64,000 bases of DNA from Syncephalis plumigaleata. Its lineage: Eukaryota; Zoopagomycota; Zoopagomycetes; Zoopagales; Piptocephalidaceae. Below the pieces are notes generated by a model. The model was not told the origin of the DNA, ran no database searches, and was given only the letters and a program-made list of their open reading frames with translations. Location of the stretch: the NCBI GenBank assembly GCA_025201365.1, contig JAIXMF010000004.1, forward strand, positions 744,001-808,000. The letters run 5' to 3'. Position 1 is the stretch's first letter, and each line of letters opens with the position of its first letter. The translations under genes and the position numbers were made by a program. Shown here one piece after another: positions 23,310-34,800 of the stretch.

Positions 23310-24934
23310 CTATAGATTATATACAAGTGGTATTAGTATACAACGAGTAATGAAAAACTGATTACACGTTAATTGATAAATACACGCAAACAAATAGCAT
23401 CGGAATGAATAACTGAATGTGTGTCCATTAGTTATTGTCACCACTTGTGCTTGATCTATCCGGTATAAATCATCCACCGTACGATTGAATAAACGATAGA
23501 CATCAGCTGCTAGGTACAATGATCCACATACAACTATTAATGATCCTTGATGATTGAGTCTTCCATTATAATAATCTAATGCCTCTTTTAGACTAGGCAT
23601 TGATATGGCAGTGATAGTAGGATGTTGCTGTTGCTGTTGTTGAGCTACTGCTACAATATCATCCGGTGATTGACACTCAACCCATGGCATTGCTATAGGT
23701 CTAGTGAATGGTACTGCACACAAATGATCATTTGCTCGTAATAATTGTGCAAGTATGCCATCGACATTCTTCTCCTTACTTAGACCGACAATCCACAAGA
23801 CTTGTTGTATTGATGATGATGACGATGACGATGATGTAGTAATTTGATCGTCAACATATTGACGTAAAAGTCGTGCTGCATCAGGATTATGAGCACCATC
23901 CAATAGTAATAAGCGTGATGTCACTCCTGGTGATGACCATAAATGACGTGGTATACTAAGCCATTCAAGTCGCCATGGCCAGCGTGTAATCTCGACACCT
24001 TTCACTATTACGTCATCAGTGATACTGTGTAGCTTCTCCCTTAATCGATCTGGTATACGCTCGTTGTAATGATAACTATCCGATGATGCCAGCGATTTTA
24101 GAGTGTCAACCGTTGAAATAGCCGTGGACACGTTGACTAACTGTGAATTGCCCACCAATCCCATATGAACATGTAGTGTGTCATTCCCGGTACGAACAAT
24201 TTGCGCATTAGCCGCTGTTGGTGAACCCTGCCAAGTGGCCGTTGTTATGCCACGTACCAGCTATTATACCATGGTTAATTACTACATCGATGCTATAGAA
24301 TAAACACAATAGGAATACTTACGTGGCAATTCATGTCATGCGCGATATTGACCAGTGTACGCTCTGCGGTCGTGTCTGATTGCTCGGCCAATATTACCGG
24401 TAGATAGGGTAGGAATATCCCTGCCTTCTCCGTAGCGATAGATGCTGTAGTATCACCAAGCAATCGTTGATGATCGAGGCCAATCGACGTGACAACACAA
24501 GCGAGTTTACTTGTTCCATCCGAATGACCGGCATTGGTAGCGTCAAGACGTCCGCCTAGACCACACTCAATAATGGCCAAATCTACTGCGGTCTCGCGAA
24601 AGATCAACCAGGCTATTGTGGTTTCTCGTTCGAATTCCGTAGGAGGTGCTTCACTAAGTGAACGAGCCACCATAGCGTCGACTTTATTCCGCCAATACGT
24701 CCACACGTCCAATGAAATGGCCGCGCCATTAATACGAATAGCGTCGCGTGGATGTAGGAAATGCGGAGACGAGAAGACACCTACTTGTAGACCGGCCTGT
24801 TTATAGATAGACGCTAGGAATGCTGAAGTAGATCCTTTGCCATTAGTGCCGGCCACATGAATAAACGGAACGCTACGTTGTGGCTGGTCGAATAGTGCCA
24901 AAAGAGCGCTAACCCGTTCCAAACCTAGTTCCAT
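23310..24934 (-). CDS. FOL3: Dihydrofolate synthase (folylpolyglutamate synthase family)
   Basis: Two exons, 24323-24934 and 23310-24260 (1563 nt, 520 aa). It adds L-glutamate to dihydropteroate with ATP in folate synthesis. The Mur-ligase-type P-loop GTNGKGST is at about residues 29-36, followed by SSPHFLHPRDAIRING, the folate-side motif, and TSIGLDHQRLLGDT and LLLDGAHNPDAAR in the C-terminal domain. The residue pattern near the P-loop resembles Fol3 more than mitochondrial polyglutamylating enzymes. The start at 24934 (MELGLERV) aligns with the family; an upstream in-frame ATG at 25018 adds a Ser-rich hydrophobic stretch that could be a leader but is more likely untranslated. The last about 40 residues are hydrophobic and unlike the family, so an unrecognised 3' intron or earlier end is possible. 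Confidence 0.88.
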
Positions 24935-25189
24935 TCCGAAGTTTACTAAAAATATAAATAACACGGATAGAAAAGAAATAGAATAGCTTGATGATGATGA
25001 TGATGATGATCTAACCATAATTTATTGTAATATTTATATTGATAACATTGTCCCATCAAGACAATGCTTAAAGTAATAATTACGTATATTTTCAGGTATA
25101 TTGTTTATTATTGAAAGAATACAAAAGAGTTAATCGAATTTACAGAGTAATAAGATAAATCTAAACGGCTTATTGCTTTATATTGCTAT

Positions 25190-25702
25190 TCAAACTTTTG
25201 CTTGATCGCCATTTGATAGGGTCGTATTCGTCCACGTACGACCGTAGTCGATAGTATGCCAAACGATGCCATTACTATCAATGGCGGTTATCTCCTCCGT
25301 CAGGATGATCGATGGTTCATGATGATTGTTACCACCAGATGGACTGGTGTGCGTTGTTTCCCTAACAACCTCCACCGCCTGATCATTGAAGTAGATCGGT
25401 GTGTCGCATGCTCGCTTACACAATCCTAATGATTGACCTGGTTTAATATCGCACACGAGTGACTCGATACAACGATGAAGATCCTGGGCTAGGCCGCATC
25501 GTTCACCCACTGACACCGTGTAAACATGACCAATTGATTTGGATGACGTATTGCTGCTAGTCGTCCTACGATACAATCCGGTTATTACACTAGCGTCAAC
25601 ACATAAAGAACATAGCAATACTAGAACAGTAATAAGTTTAATCGATATATAATGCCTATGTAAACAATAGTAGTAATCATAGACTAGATAATTGTACGGC
25701 AT
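25190..25702 (-). CDS. Secreted or membrane-anchored Cys-containing protein
   Basis: Single open frame of 170 aa. A hydrophobic segment (KLITVLVLLCSLCVDAS, about residues 22-38) follows an N-terminal Tyr-rich stretch and could be a signal peptide or anchor. The mature part has clustered cysteines (GERCGLAQDLHRCIESLVC then GLCKRAC) and an acidic, Thr-rich C terminus. I do not recognise the family. The start is uncertain: the unusual N terminus may be leader sequence, with the true start supplied by an unseen exon. Confidence 0.5.
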   Translation of the reverse strand: MPYNYLVYDYYYCLHRHYISIKLITVLVLLCSLCVDASVITGLYRRTTSSNTSSKSIGHVYTVSVGERCGLAQDLHRCIESLVCDIKPGQSLGLCKRACDTPIYFNDQAVEVVRETTHTSPSGGNNHHEPSIILTEEITAIDSNGIVWHTIDYGRTWTNTTLSNGDQAKV

Positions 25703-26446
25703 GATTGTTCTATCCGTACGTCTACTCTCGTAAACAGAATATTAATCTTGAATTGATGGAATAAAAAGATGATAATGTTGGAACTATAGGAAGGAGGAGA
25801 ATAAGAATAACGAGGGGTTCATTACGCATAGACAAATAGATAAATAGATGGAGATATTCGGACTGAATACGCACTATAACGATAATATTAGTCGGCATCG
25901 TCATTCTTTTTGGTAATTCATAGCGTGTACAACATGCTATCACTATCATCTATATTTGGTGTTCAGTCTGATAACTCTTTATCAATACTTTTGTGCCTTA
26001 TCAGTAGCTTCAGCTGATATGTCAATTATCAGAGTAGCAATACAAGTCAAATCTAATGCAATAGTATTCATTTGGTACCTTTTCTCGTAAACCATAACTT
26101 GTAATATTAACCATTGTAATTATTAATAATAAAGAATGATATGTGGATTCAGACAATTGACAGCTCATGCGGTTACACGACATGACAGACATTCACTATT
26201 CATCACTAATTGGTATTAACCTACTATGTGCATTACCTACAAGCAATGAATTAACAACGCCGCTATACCAATATCCACCATCATCACCATCATCTCGGCT
26301 ATAAATCGAGCACTTTTTGATACACTCAACTTGCCATTTTCATACTCGCTTTTCTACTCTGCTCTAGCTACTCTCTTCCACTACTACTTTCTACTCTCGT
26401 TCTATTCTGTTTATCTGTCTATCCATTCCACTGGGTCAACATCAAC
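25703..26446. promoter_or_regulatory. Intergenic region with TATA box of the secreted-peptide gene
   Basis: Divergent spacer. CTATAAATCGAG at about 26299-26310 is a good TATA box roughly 145 bp before the ATG at 26447. It is followed by a pyrimidine-rich TCTACTCT leader, as in strongly transcribed fungal genes. No other gene seen. Confidence 0.55.
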
Positions 26447-27117
26447 ATGAAGTTCTCTGCCGTTATCGCTATTGCCTTCGCCGTTGTCGCTGTCACCAGT
26501 ATGGTCGCCGTTGAAGCTAGTCCCGTTCTGGATCGTCGTGGTATGTCTGGCCATGACCCTATCAATTGATGTACTAATCGTAGTCTATTGTTTATTCTAC
26601 ATATTGATATGTTAATAATAGCCGGTAAGCTATCCTATTGACCATAACAAGTTCTATACTAACTGTAATACAAATCAAAACCACGTGTGATTACCGTTTT
26701 AAGTGGGCGTAAGTTATCAATGTAACCCCAACAAATATAATCTTTTACTAATTACAATTTGGTGCATGACCCACGCATGCCTGTGAATGACAGTGTGTAA
26801 GTTAGCATTACTATTGCAATGCTAATCGCTAATTTCGCTATGATACACGATCCACATATGTTCCCGTATGATAAAAAGTAAGTTACCCTTATGAATATGC
26901 AATGAATGAATGCGCTAATCACAATGTTACTTATGGTTTATGTGTGGCTGTTCATTACAGTGCGTAAGTAAACATTCCAACCGTCATCTATGTGACACTA
27001 ATCACACTACAATCCACATTAATTGAATGATAGTAAGCGGTAAGTAATAATCCACAATAATCATACCCATACTAATCCATTATAACTACAGAGCAAGACG
27101 AGGATATTATCAAGTAG
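26447..27117 (+). CDS. Small secreted peptide encoded by micro-exons
   Basis: Exons: 26447-26540, 26622-26624 (CCG), 26704-26708 (TGGGC), 26794-26796 (TGT), 26961-26963 (TGC), 27034-27039 (TAAGCG), 27092-27117. Exon 1 encodes a clear signal peptide (MKFSAVIAIAFAVVAV...VEAS) and PVLDRR, a possible Kex2-type site. The last exon ends EQDEDIIK-stop, the counterpart of EQDKDIIK in the array gene; both last exons are 26 nt. As written the exons total 140 nt, one short of a whole frame. If the GGG in the 5-nt exon were four G, the exon would be 6 nt and the product about 46 aa ending AVGLLLSEQDEDIIK. Read literally with that exon, it would stop after AVGCC. Introns have GTAAGT/GTAAGC donors and CTAAT branches like those in the array gene. 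Function unknown. Confidence 0.65.
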
Positions 27118-27250
27118 ATATTATAGGTATTCAAGTCAAGAATGTATTGGTGCAAGACCCTTTAGTGTCCATGCCATTCAAGTCATTATTCCTTGGACCA
27201 AGAAATATATCTACAAGATCATTATTCAATCATTTATTGAATAAATATGT
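27115..27250 (+). repeat. 3' element shared with the array gene
   Basis: Copy of 2770-2905 (opposite strand). It starts at the stop codon and runs through TCATTTATTGAATAAATATG. It contains the likely polyadenylation signal AATAAA. The preceding intron (27040-27091) is also homologous to the last intron of the array gene (2929-2981). Confidence 0.85.
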
Positions 27251-27427
27251 GCTATTTTGACCATTACATATTTTGTTCCATGTATTTCCGGTAACAATCA
27301 AATTTAATAGAAGAAAAACAAGTAAAATAGTTAAGAAGCAATAATGATACATACAAATAATAAAATAAACCCTCATCATAAATGATGTAGAATATTAGTG
27401 CAATGCAGTGATAGTAGCAGTGTCATA

Positions 27428-29052
27428 CTAAGCGTTAAGAGAATCAGTGGTGGGTGAATGTCGTCGTTGTTGTTGCTCGTCATCATCCTGAATGATATCA
27501 TCTGTACGTGGATAAGTGACACCATCACCTAGACTATTGGAGATGGGCACAAGCCATAACCATGGATTGTCACCCATAATCGACATCCAATTACGTAGGA
27601 GACCTTGATGCCACGGATTACGTAGATCTTCCTCGTCACGTCGAGCAGCCTCAGTCATGTCGGGATCCTCTTCTAATACGGCATTGGAACTACTCGCCAT
27701 ACGTCGTCGTAACACACGTTCACGTAGTTTCAAACGTCGTTGTGCCGTCTGCCGTTTCATGTACTCTAACGTCGTTTGATTCGTGAACAATTGAAACGCG
27801 TGCATACCCGTAAATGGTACAAGCATTAGTGACCATATACCGGCCAATACGGCAAGGGCAACCCACAAACCATTGATCTCACTTGATTCCTATTCATTAC
27901 ACAAAGACAAATCATGGTTACATCATCTGAATCGACTGTATTGTCTCACTGATAGAGTGACTCACCTTGGGATCATCCATGTAGAGTGCCAACATAATAG
28001 CAATGGTAATCGACACGTAAAGGGTAAGCATCGATACGTAGAATAGGAATAGGAAGAATAGCTTATGATTACCATAGCCTACACAACCCACAACCCATGG
28101 ACAATGATGATCCATGCGTAGAACACATTCATTACATTGTGAGCAATGATGTGCTCGATCCGGTTTAACACGCTGACAAATGTGACAGTAGCGTATACGT
28201 TTGTTACCCGTGTGATTAGTACTAGTCACAGCATGATCATTCAAAGAAGAAGGTGTATTCGATGACTGATACAATTCATTATTATGATTATGCTGTTGAT
28301 GTTGATGTTGTTGCTGTTGCTGTTGTTGTTGAATATTATCTGTAGTCAATGCTGGTTCATTCATATGAGGTGTCGTCTTCACAGTATGTTCATCATGCTC
28401 ATTCAAATGACTAGTAGATGCATCATTGACAATGGAAGCAGTTGGCATACCCAATGATGATGGTGTCAACAATGAATGAGGGTTTGTCGAATAGGTCAGT
28501 GTTTGTTCACTGCCTGTTCTACTAGAACCATCATTGTTAATCATATTTGGTAAATGTTCAGCAGTAGTGATTATACCCGTTTCATGCGGTGTTGCCAATG
28601 CTGAGTCTGACGGTGTTGTTTCTGGAGCAGTGGTGTAAGGCGTGGTGGCGGTAGTGGATACAAGTGGATAGCCCGCTGCTTCATTAGTGTCACCAGATAC
28701 CAATGGCACCTCCTCCGAAACAGACGGCAATGAAGTCATCTATCCATCATCAATATCGAGGTATAGCATAATAGTCACGTTACTTATAGCTTACCTCGCA
28801 ATGAATATCACTCGAAAATCCCGGTTGACGTAATATTAATCGTGTATACGTGTAGACTACCAACAATAGTAGAATGTGATAGACTACCAGTAATAGGATA
28901 GCACCCACTCTATTCCGATGAATGTAGTAGCCCAGCTGTACTTGAACAACAAACACATAATAACTCAATGCCAATAAACCGTATATCATTAACAAAGGCG
29001 TATATGATACGGGTGTAAGCCAACGCTCTCGTGCTGGTCGTAATAATCGCAT
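27428..29052 (-). CDS. DHHC palmitoyltransferase
   Basis: Three exons, 28795-29052, 27966-28739 and 27428-27889 (1494 nt, 497 aa), all phase-0 junctions. Two membrane segments lie in exon 1. A cytosolic DHHC-CRD at about residues 266-316 reads RYCHICQRVKPDRAHHCSQC then NECVLRMDHHCPWVVGCVGY, with the catalytic Cys in DHHC near residue 302. Two more membrane segments follow, then the TTxE motif (NQTTLEYM) and a late NPW...G..RNW block seen in this family. It S-acylates membrane-associated substrates. Short loops and the motif set resemble Pfa3/ZDHHC2-15, but a long low-complexity, Gln/His-rich insert of about 150 residues sits between TM2 and the CRD. The subfamily is inferred. Confidence 0.88.
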
Positions 29053-29828
29053 ATTGACTAAGATGAGAGGAGGAAGAGGAAGAGAAAGTAAAAATGAATA
29101 CCAGTCGCAAGTAAAAGTAGACAGCTTCTTTCACTTAATAAAAAGTCACGACTTGAATAAAGAGGAGGAGAGCAACAACAACAACAACAACAAAAGAAAA
29201 CAAGTTAGAGCAGAGACTAGCGTGTGACTATAAGCATACACATGCTAACTTCAACTAAGAATATGCTTAAAAGGAATGCAAATAGGATGTGGTCAAGAAT
29301 TCTAGCGTAAAGGAACAACAAAGGAATAATGGGCGAAAAGAAAAGAAGCTGAGCACTTTCCTTTTTATTACGAGTTTATTATGCTTCATCTTAAAATGGA
29401 TGTAATCATCAAAATGGAAAGAGAACATGGAAACACACATGCGCATACACACACCACAATGAAGTAGAAAAAGGCATGTCAACAGTAGTCAGTGTAGGAC
29501 AGATAAAGGAAAGAAAAAGGCCATCTATGCGTGATCATGCTATTGATATAATGACAACCATTGGCATTCTAATCATACATCTAGTATTAACTAGCTAGCT
29601 AGTTAGTTAGAAAGAAAGAAAGAAAGAAAAGAAAAGGATAATCAAGTTGAAACAACAAAGCACGTGCCATGCTGATCTGCGAAAGTAGTATTCCTAGTTG
29701 AATTGCATATATGCTTATATCTATGGCAGTATTTAATACTATGCATGCACTCTACATTGTAATCAAAATACCACAAATGATCAGTGTATTAAATAATAGT
29801 AATAATAATGAATAAGAAAATACATGAA
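29053..29828. other. Spacer between DHHC and HAUS6-like genes
   Basis: 776 bp between two - strand genes. It contains the DHHC promoter and the HAUS6-like 3'UTR, with (AAGAAAG)n and (GTTAG)n-like short repeats near 29595-29635. No supported gene. Confidence 0.5.
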
Positions 29829-31722
29829 CTACATATGCTGTGAATGAGGATCGTCGATGAGATGAACGTGCATAGCTGTCAAGGCAGGTGACTATCATGC
29901 ATGAAGTATTATAAACGATTAGACATGTTGATGCACTATCATGTAATGCACTATTATACACTTACTATAGATTCATTATCCTTGTTAAGTTGTGCATACT
30001 TCATCTGATTAGATGATGTTGGAAATAATGATATACGTGTTGTTGACCTGTATTCAGTATGTATTAGCAATCATCTGTTGATTATTCATTTACATTACCG
30101 TGTAGATGAATCACTAGTGGGGTCTTCATTAAATGCTTGTTCTAGCATTTGAATACGTTCTTGTAAACTTGTCTTCATTGTATCGAGTCTTGATTGATTA
30201 TCTTGATGATGTTCAGTCAGTTGCATTGCTCGTTGACAAGTATCCAATAGCTTATCTATAGATACATGATAGTGTATAATAATTAATATAGGTATATGTA
30301 TATATATATATTCCTACTTGTTAATGGATTAGGTGGTGCTTGTGCACCGACATAGGAAGCATGCCATAATTTAGTCAATGTCATGATATCAACTGATTGC
30401 TGTGGATCTGTTAATGTGCGTAGTTCAGTCTAAATACAATGATTATGAATCTGTATTGATCTCCTATACTCAATGATTGCTTACTGGTTGACATAAGGTA
30501 CGCCATACACGTAGTGCTTCATTCGGTGTGTCAACTCGTAGATTATCACCATCAAGTCGATGTCGCTTCTTATCAACAAGTGCAGTCTTTAATGTATCTA
30601 TTTACTAGTGAGTTAATATATATATATATATATATATTCGATGCACTATTACCGTAGTGTTCCATTTGTGCCAATGACCATTGATCGAATATACGCCATC
30701 TTGATCGAAGTGTATCCAGTTGATCTTGTTGTCGTTGTTGTTGCTCTAGACTGTTCGTTGATTGCAATTCACTAGGATCTGATATCACTAATTTACGCTT
30801 TCTATCCTTTAATTGAATCTAATAATAACAACAGCAACATGTTGTTAGATAATCATTTCCAAGTGTTCTATCATGTCATTGATGTAACTCACACTTTTCT
30901 CCTGCAACTCCATCAACTCCTTTTCAACTTGATGTGCCGCATTTAATAGTTGATCATTAACTTGACGTCTAAATTGTGCCTCCTTAATAAAATCCTCCAT
31001 TTCACGTGATAATGTCTCCTAGTCAAGTGTTAGTATTGATATGCAATCTTACTAATGACATAGAACCTTACAGGCATCACTTGATCTATATCTATAACAT
31101 GCATCGTTGTTATTATAAATGATTAATGCACACATATACACGTCATCTATTTACCATTAATACTTTTAGGATGATTACGTCGTGTTACTTGTTCGAGTAC
31201 ATAACTCGAAAATGCACAAAGAATACGTTCTAATCTATATTCATATATGAGCGTATATTACACTTGATATTCATATAAACTATGCTATCATTATACACAC
31301 ACCGTTCTCCTTGACCATCCTCGAGGTAAGATTTACGTATAGCCACTGTTGGCCATAAATGTCCGTCTTTCTTTAACTGGTCGAGCCAGTGAAAGGCAAC
31401 CGCTATTAGTTCACGACTTTGTTTCCTATCAAATGCTGGCCAACATTGTACGAATTTCTACGTAATCACAACAATATTACTATTACTATTATTGCTAGGT
31501 ATATATTCTATGCTTGTTAGTTACCTGACGTGTAGTATTCGCATCTAGTTGTGTGAATAGAAACCATAACACAACTTCTAATCCCTTCGTGTTAGGTGCA
31601 GGACCATTGAACATAGTGGGTTCAAGTATTACATTCTGATAAGCAGTAGGAATAGAACTACATTCAAATAGTCCCAATAATGATAGATTGGTAAATAGAA
31701 TGGCACGATCAGTAAATGCCAT
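29829..31722 (-). CDS. HAUS6: Augmin (HAUS) subunit 6-like protein
   Basis: Eleven exons in gene order: 31525-31722, 31303-31457, 31155-31234, 31072-31091, 30893-31018, 30653-30818, 30485-30597, 30318-30429, 30099-30255, 29966-30047, 29829-29891 (1272 nt, 423 aa). The N terminus (LFTNLSLLGLF, then NTKGLEVVLWFLFTQLD, then KFVQCWPAFDRKQSRELI) fits the HAUS6 N-terminal domain; the rest is coiled coil. Augmin recruits gamma-tubulin to spindle microtubules to make branches. It is absent from the budding and fission yeasts but known in Aspergillus. The protein is much shorter than human HAUS6 and lacks its long tail. One exon is only 20 nt. The family call rests on the N-terminal motifs. Confidence 0.7.
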
Positions 31723-31813
31723 GATAGATACAAGATATAAAAGTAATAATAATAATAAGCGTGATCAATGAAAGAAAAGGGGAAACGCGTCTTTATTTTT
31801 ACTAAAACATTAA

Positions 31814-34800
31814 TCATTCATCCTGATCTTCTTCATTTGGTTCTTCAGTTTCACTCTCTTGCTCTTCTTCATCTACAATGATACGTTGAATTTGAATACG
31901 GAAATCACGAGCTGTACTTCGTCGTAATAGACAAACAAAATCAATCTATGTATATTTGATGATTAGCTAAGAAATAATAGTAAAATACTAACATAAAAGT
32001 GTTACCTTAGATTGTTTAGATAGTGCGATAACATGTTTCTCAAATTGCTCTACCGTAAATATCAATGTTGGGATAGTGCGTGACTCACGAGCAATACGTG
32101 CCTATTCGAGAGGATTGTAGGTTAGATGATGATCTACGTAATTCGTATCTCATCTGATATCATACTACTTACCTTCTTAGCCAATGGTTTGTGTTTATCC
32201 TTTTTACGTTTATCTCTCTCGTGTACGTCGTTGACTGCCATTTGTGCTCCATCATGCTGTTGTACATAAGTGATAAATTGATATAGATGTTGTGACAATG
32301 AACCGCCTGCTATCTTGATGAGTTCTCGCATTGCTTGATTAGGTCTAATCCCGAGTGTTTGTGTCTAATGGTCAAGTGGATATGTCAATACATCATGGTA
32401 AAAGTGTACAATCACACTAATCATGCTAGCTAATTACTTTACGCGTTATACCGCCTAATAGTTTATACAAGCGTTGTAATGTTTGTATTAGTCGTTCAGC
32501 CATAGATCCAACAATGTAGGTCTGTTGTGCAATAATGCACACCTCACAAATGGCATGTGCTCGTTGCAACACGTAGGTACGAGATTCAATTGGTGATATT
32601 TCTAACATTCAAGATAAGTGACAAATGGAGATATATTGCTCATTAGTATGCACTACTATTGCCTTACCTTTGCCCAGTAAAGATGAGAATTGAGGTTTAG
32701 ACCAGTGATTTAGACAATAGTTCAACTCTTCGATACTTGCATCAATTGATTCGAGAATAGTACGGAATACCGTCAATCCTGTACGATCATTAACCACACT
32801 AAAGGTGATCTCCATTTGACTCTCGGGTTCCTCGTGTATAGTGCCGATATTGCCGTAAACTAGTTTGACATCGGATGCTATAGTGACGTGTCTGGTGAGT
32901 GTGTCCTGCCCGGCTTCCGTTCGTAGTAAGGCATTTACTAATGATTTGGCCAGTTGCATGTCATCAATGCCGTAATTCGATATGATCTTTTGTTTCCAGT
33001 CTAGTGCGTATGTCGAATCAACGGGATAAACTTGACATCGAATAAACTCATACAAATCCATTATGGTGGCAATTTCTTTTTGCATACAAACACCTCGTTC
33101 GAATAGTGCATTAATTATGGTCTACTTCATTAGCATGTAGTTGTGTCACTTATTAGTTGGACATTAGCTTACCTGTAATCGAGTTAGTAAATTAACAATC
33201 ACTTGTTCTGGTGTAAGTATCGCCGTTGTACTATCGATATCTTTGAACAAGTCGACCCATTGCGTGATCGTTTCCTGTCCCTTGTTCATTATACTTGCAA
33301 GTAGACCCTTGAGACCATTGACACAAACAATAACATCGGGTGAACCCTAAGTAAAGTAATCATTTATTATTACTATTTGTTACTTGTTACTACTTGTTAC
33401 TTACTGCACTGAAGCGTCGTTCATTCTGCGCACATTCCTCTAATTCTCGTAGAAGCATTTGGGCAACACTCTTCATGATGATAATGTCGATATCTGCATG
33501 GTTGAATGTCTAACTACATGTTAGTCGTCATCATCAATAAACTATGAATGATGTACTGCCTACTTGTTGAGCATGATCCATAGCGGTGGCTACTAGCATT
33601 CTAAGTAAATGAACACGATAACTGAATGATAATGAAGTATCCGAGCGTTGAATCAATTGCTTGCATAGTTTATGGACTGATGTTGATGTCAAACAAGTGC
33701 TATACAATGTGCATCCACATCCTATATAGGAGTGCAAGTTTGTTTTAGTCATACTGCTTTCTAGCTATATTAATAGTGTCAGCATTACCTTTACTTGACT
33801 TGTCCCTCAATAGTGTACACGCTTGACAATGTTTAGCGATAAGATTACGAATTAATTCAACGCTTTCCGCTTTTTTGAAATTATGAAGTGCAACCACTAT
33901 GGCACTCTAATAGATACATATATATATATATATATATAATTAGCAAATTGATATTAAGCATGAGCATTACGGCTTACTTCGTATAAAGCGAGCAATCGAC
34001 GAATGTATATGACTCGTTGAGTCTCATCCAATGATGCCGTATAATCGAGATTCTTGGCTAAACGATAATCAGTTACCACGGTATTGGAGAGATAGTTAAC
34101 CGTGTTTACTAATATCTCTTGACATCGTTCAGCATTTGCTAATTCATAACAATAGCATTAATACTATGTATATGTGTAATCATAGGTACTCACCATGTGA
34201 TGATTCCTTAGTAGATAATACTTCAGATATACATGAAAGTAATAATAAAAGACATGGCAATGGATCACGAGTAGTACTAATAGTATCACTATTATTGCCA
34301 TTACTACCAGTATGATATCCATCATTATTAGTACTAGTATCCTGGTAAGTCTTGTCGAATTGCCATTTGCGTAGTATGGCACTTGGTTCCGTGTTGAACT
34401 CAAACACACTATCGGCCTATTCGAGGAGTGTTACTAAAGGAAACTACGATGAATGGGCGTGTTTATATTACCTGTTGCAACACACTATCCACAAGTTTAA
34501 GCGTGCAGTCTACTTGTTTCTGTATGAGTTTGCTCATACTAGTAAATGCCTTTGCCTGCAATACTCCCCTTGACTGGATGCATCGACCAATTAAGTCTGA
34601 ATACATAATTAATTAATCCATGATTATCATATATGCGTTATTACATACTCGTAAGATCACTTTGATAGATTTGAATGCTATCCGTACTCATGAATGCCGG
34701 GGTTAGATCCAGACTAATGAGTACGGTGAGTGCATGCAGTGCATTCTCCCTTCCATTGGCATCTCTAATTGGGAAAGGATTAAAATCGTATTTACGCGTA

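Noticed and set aside
25722-25949. Minus-strand open frame with hydrophobic stretch
   Set aside because: No good start context or downstream exon; lies in the divergent spacer.
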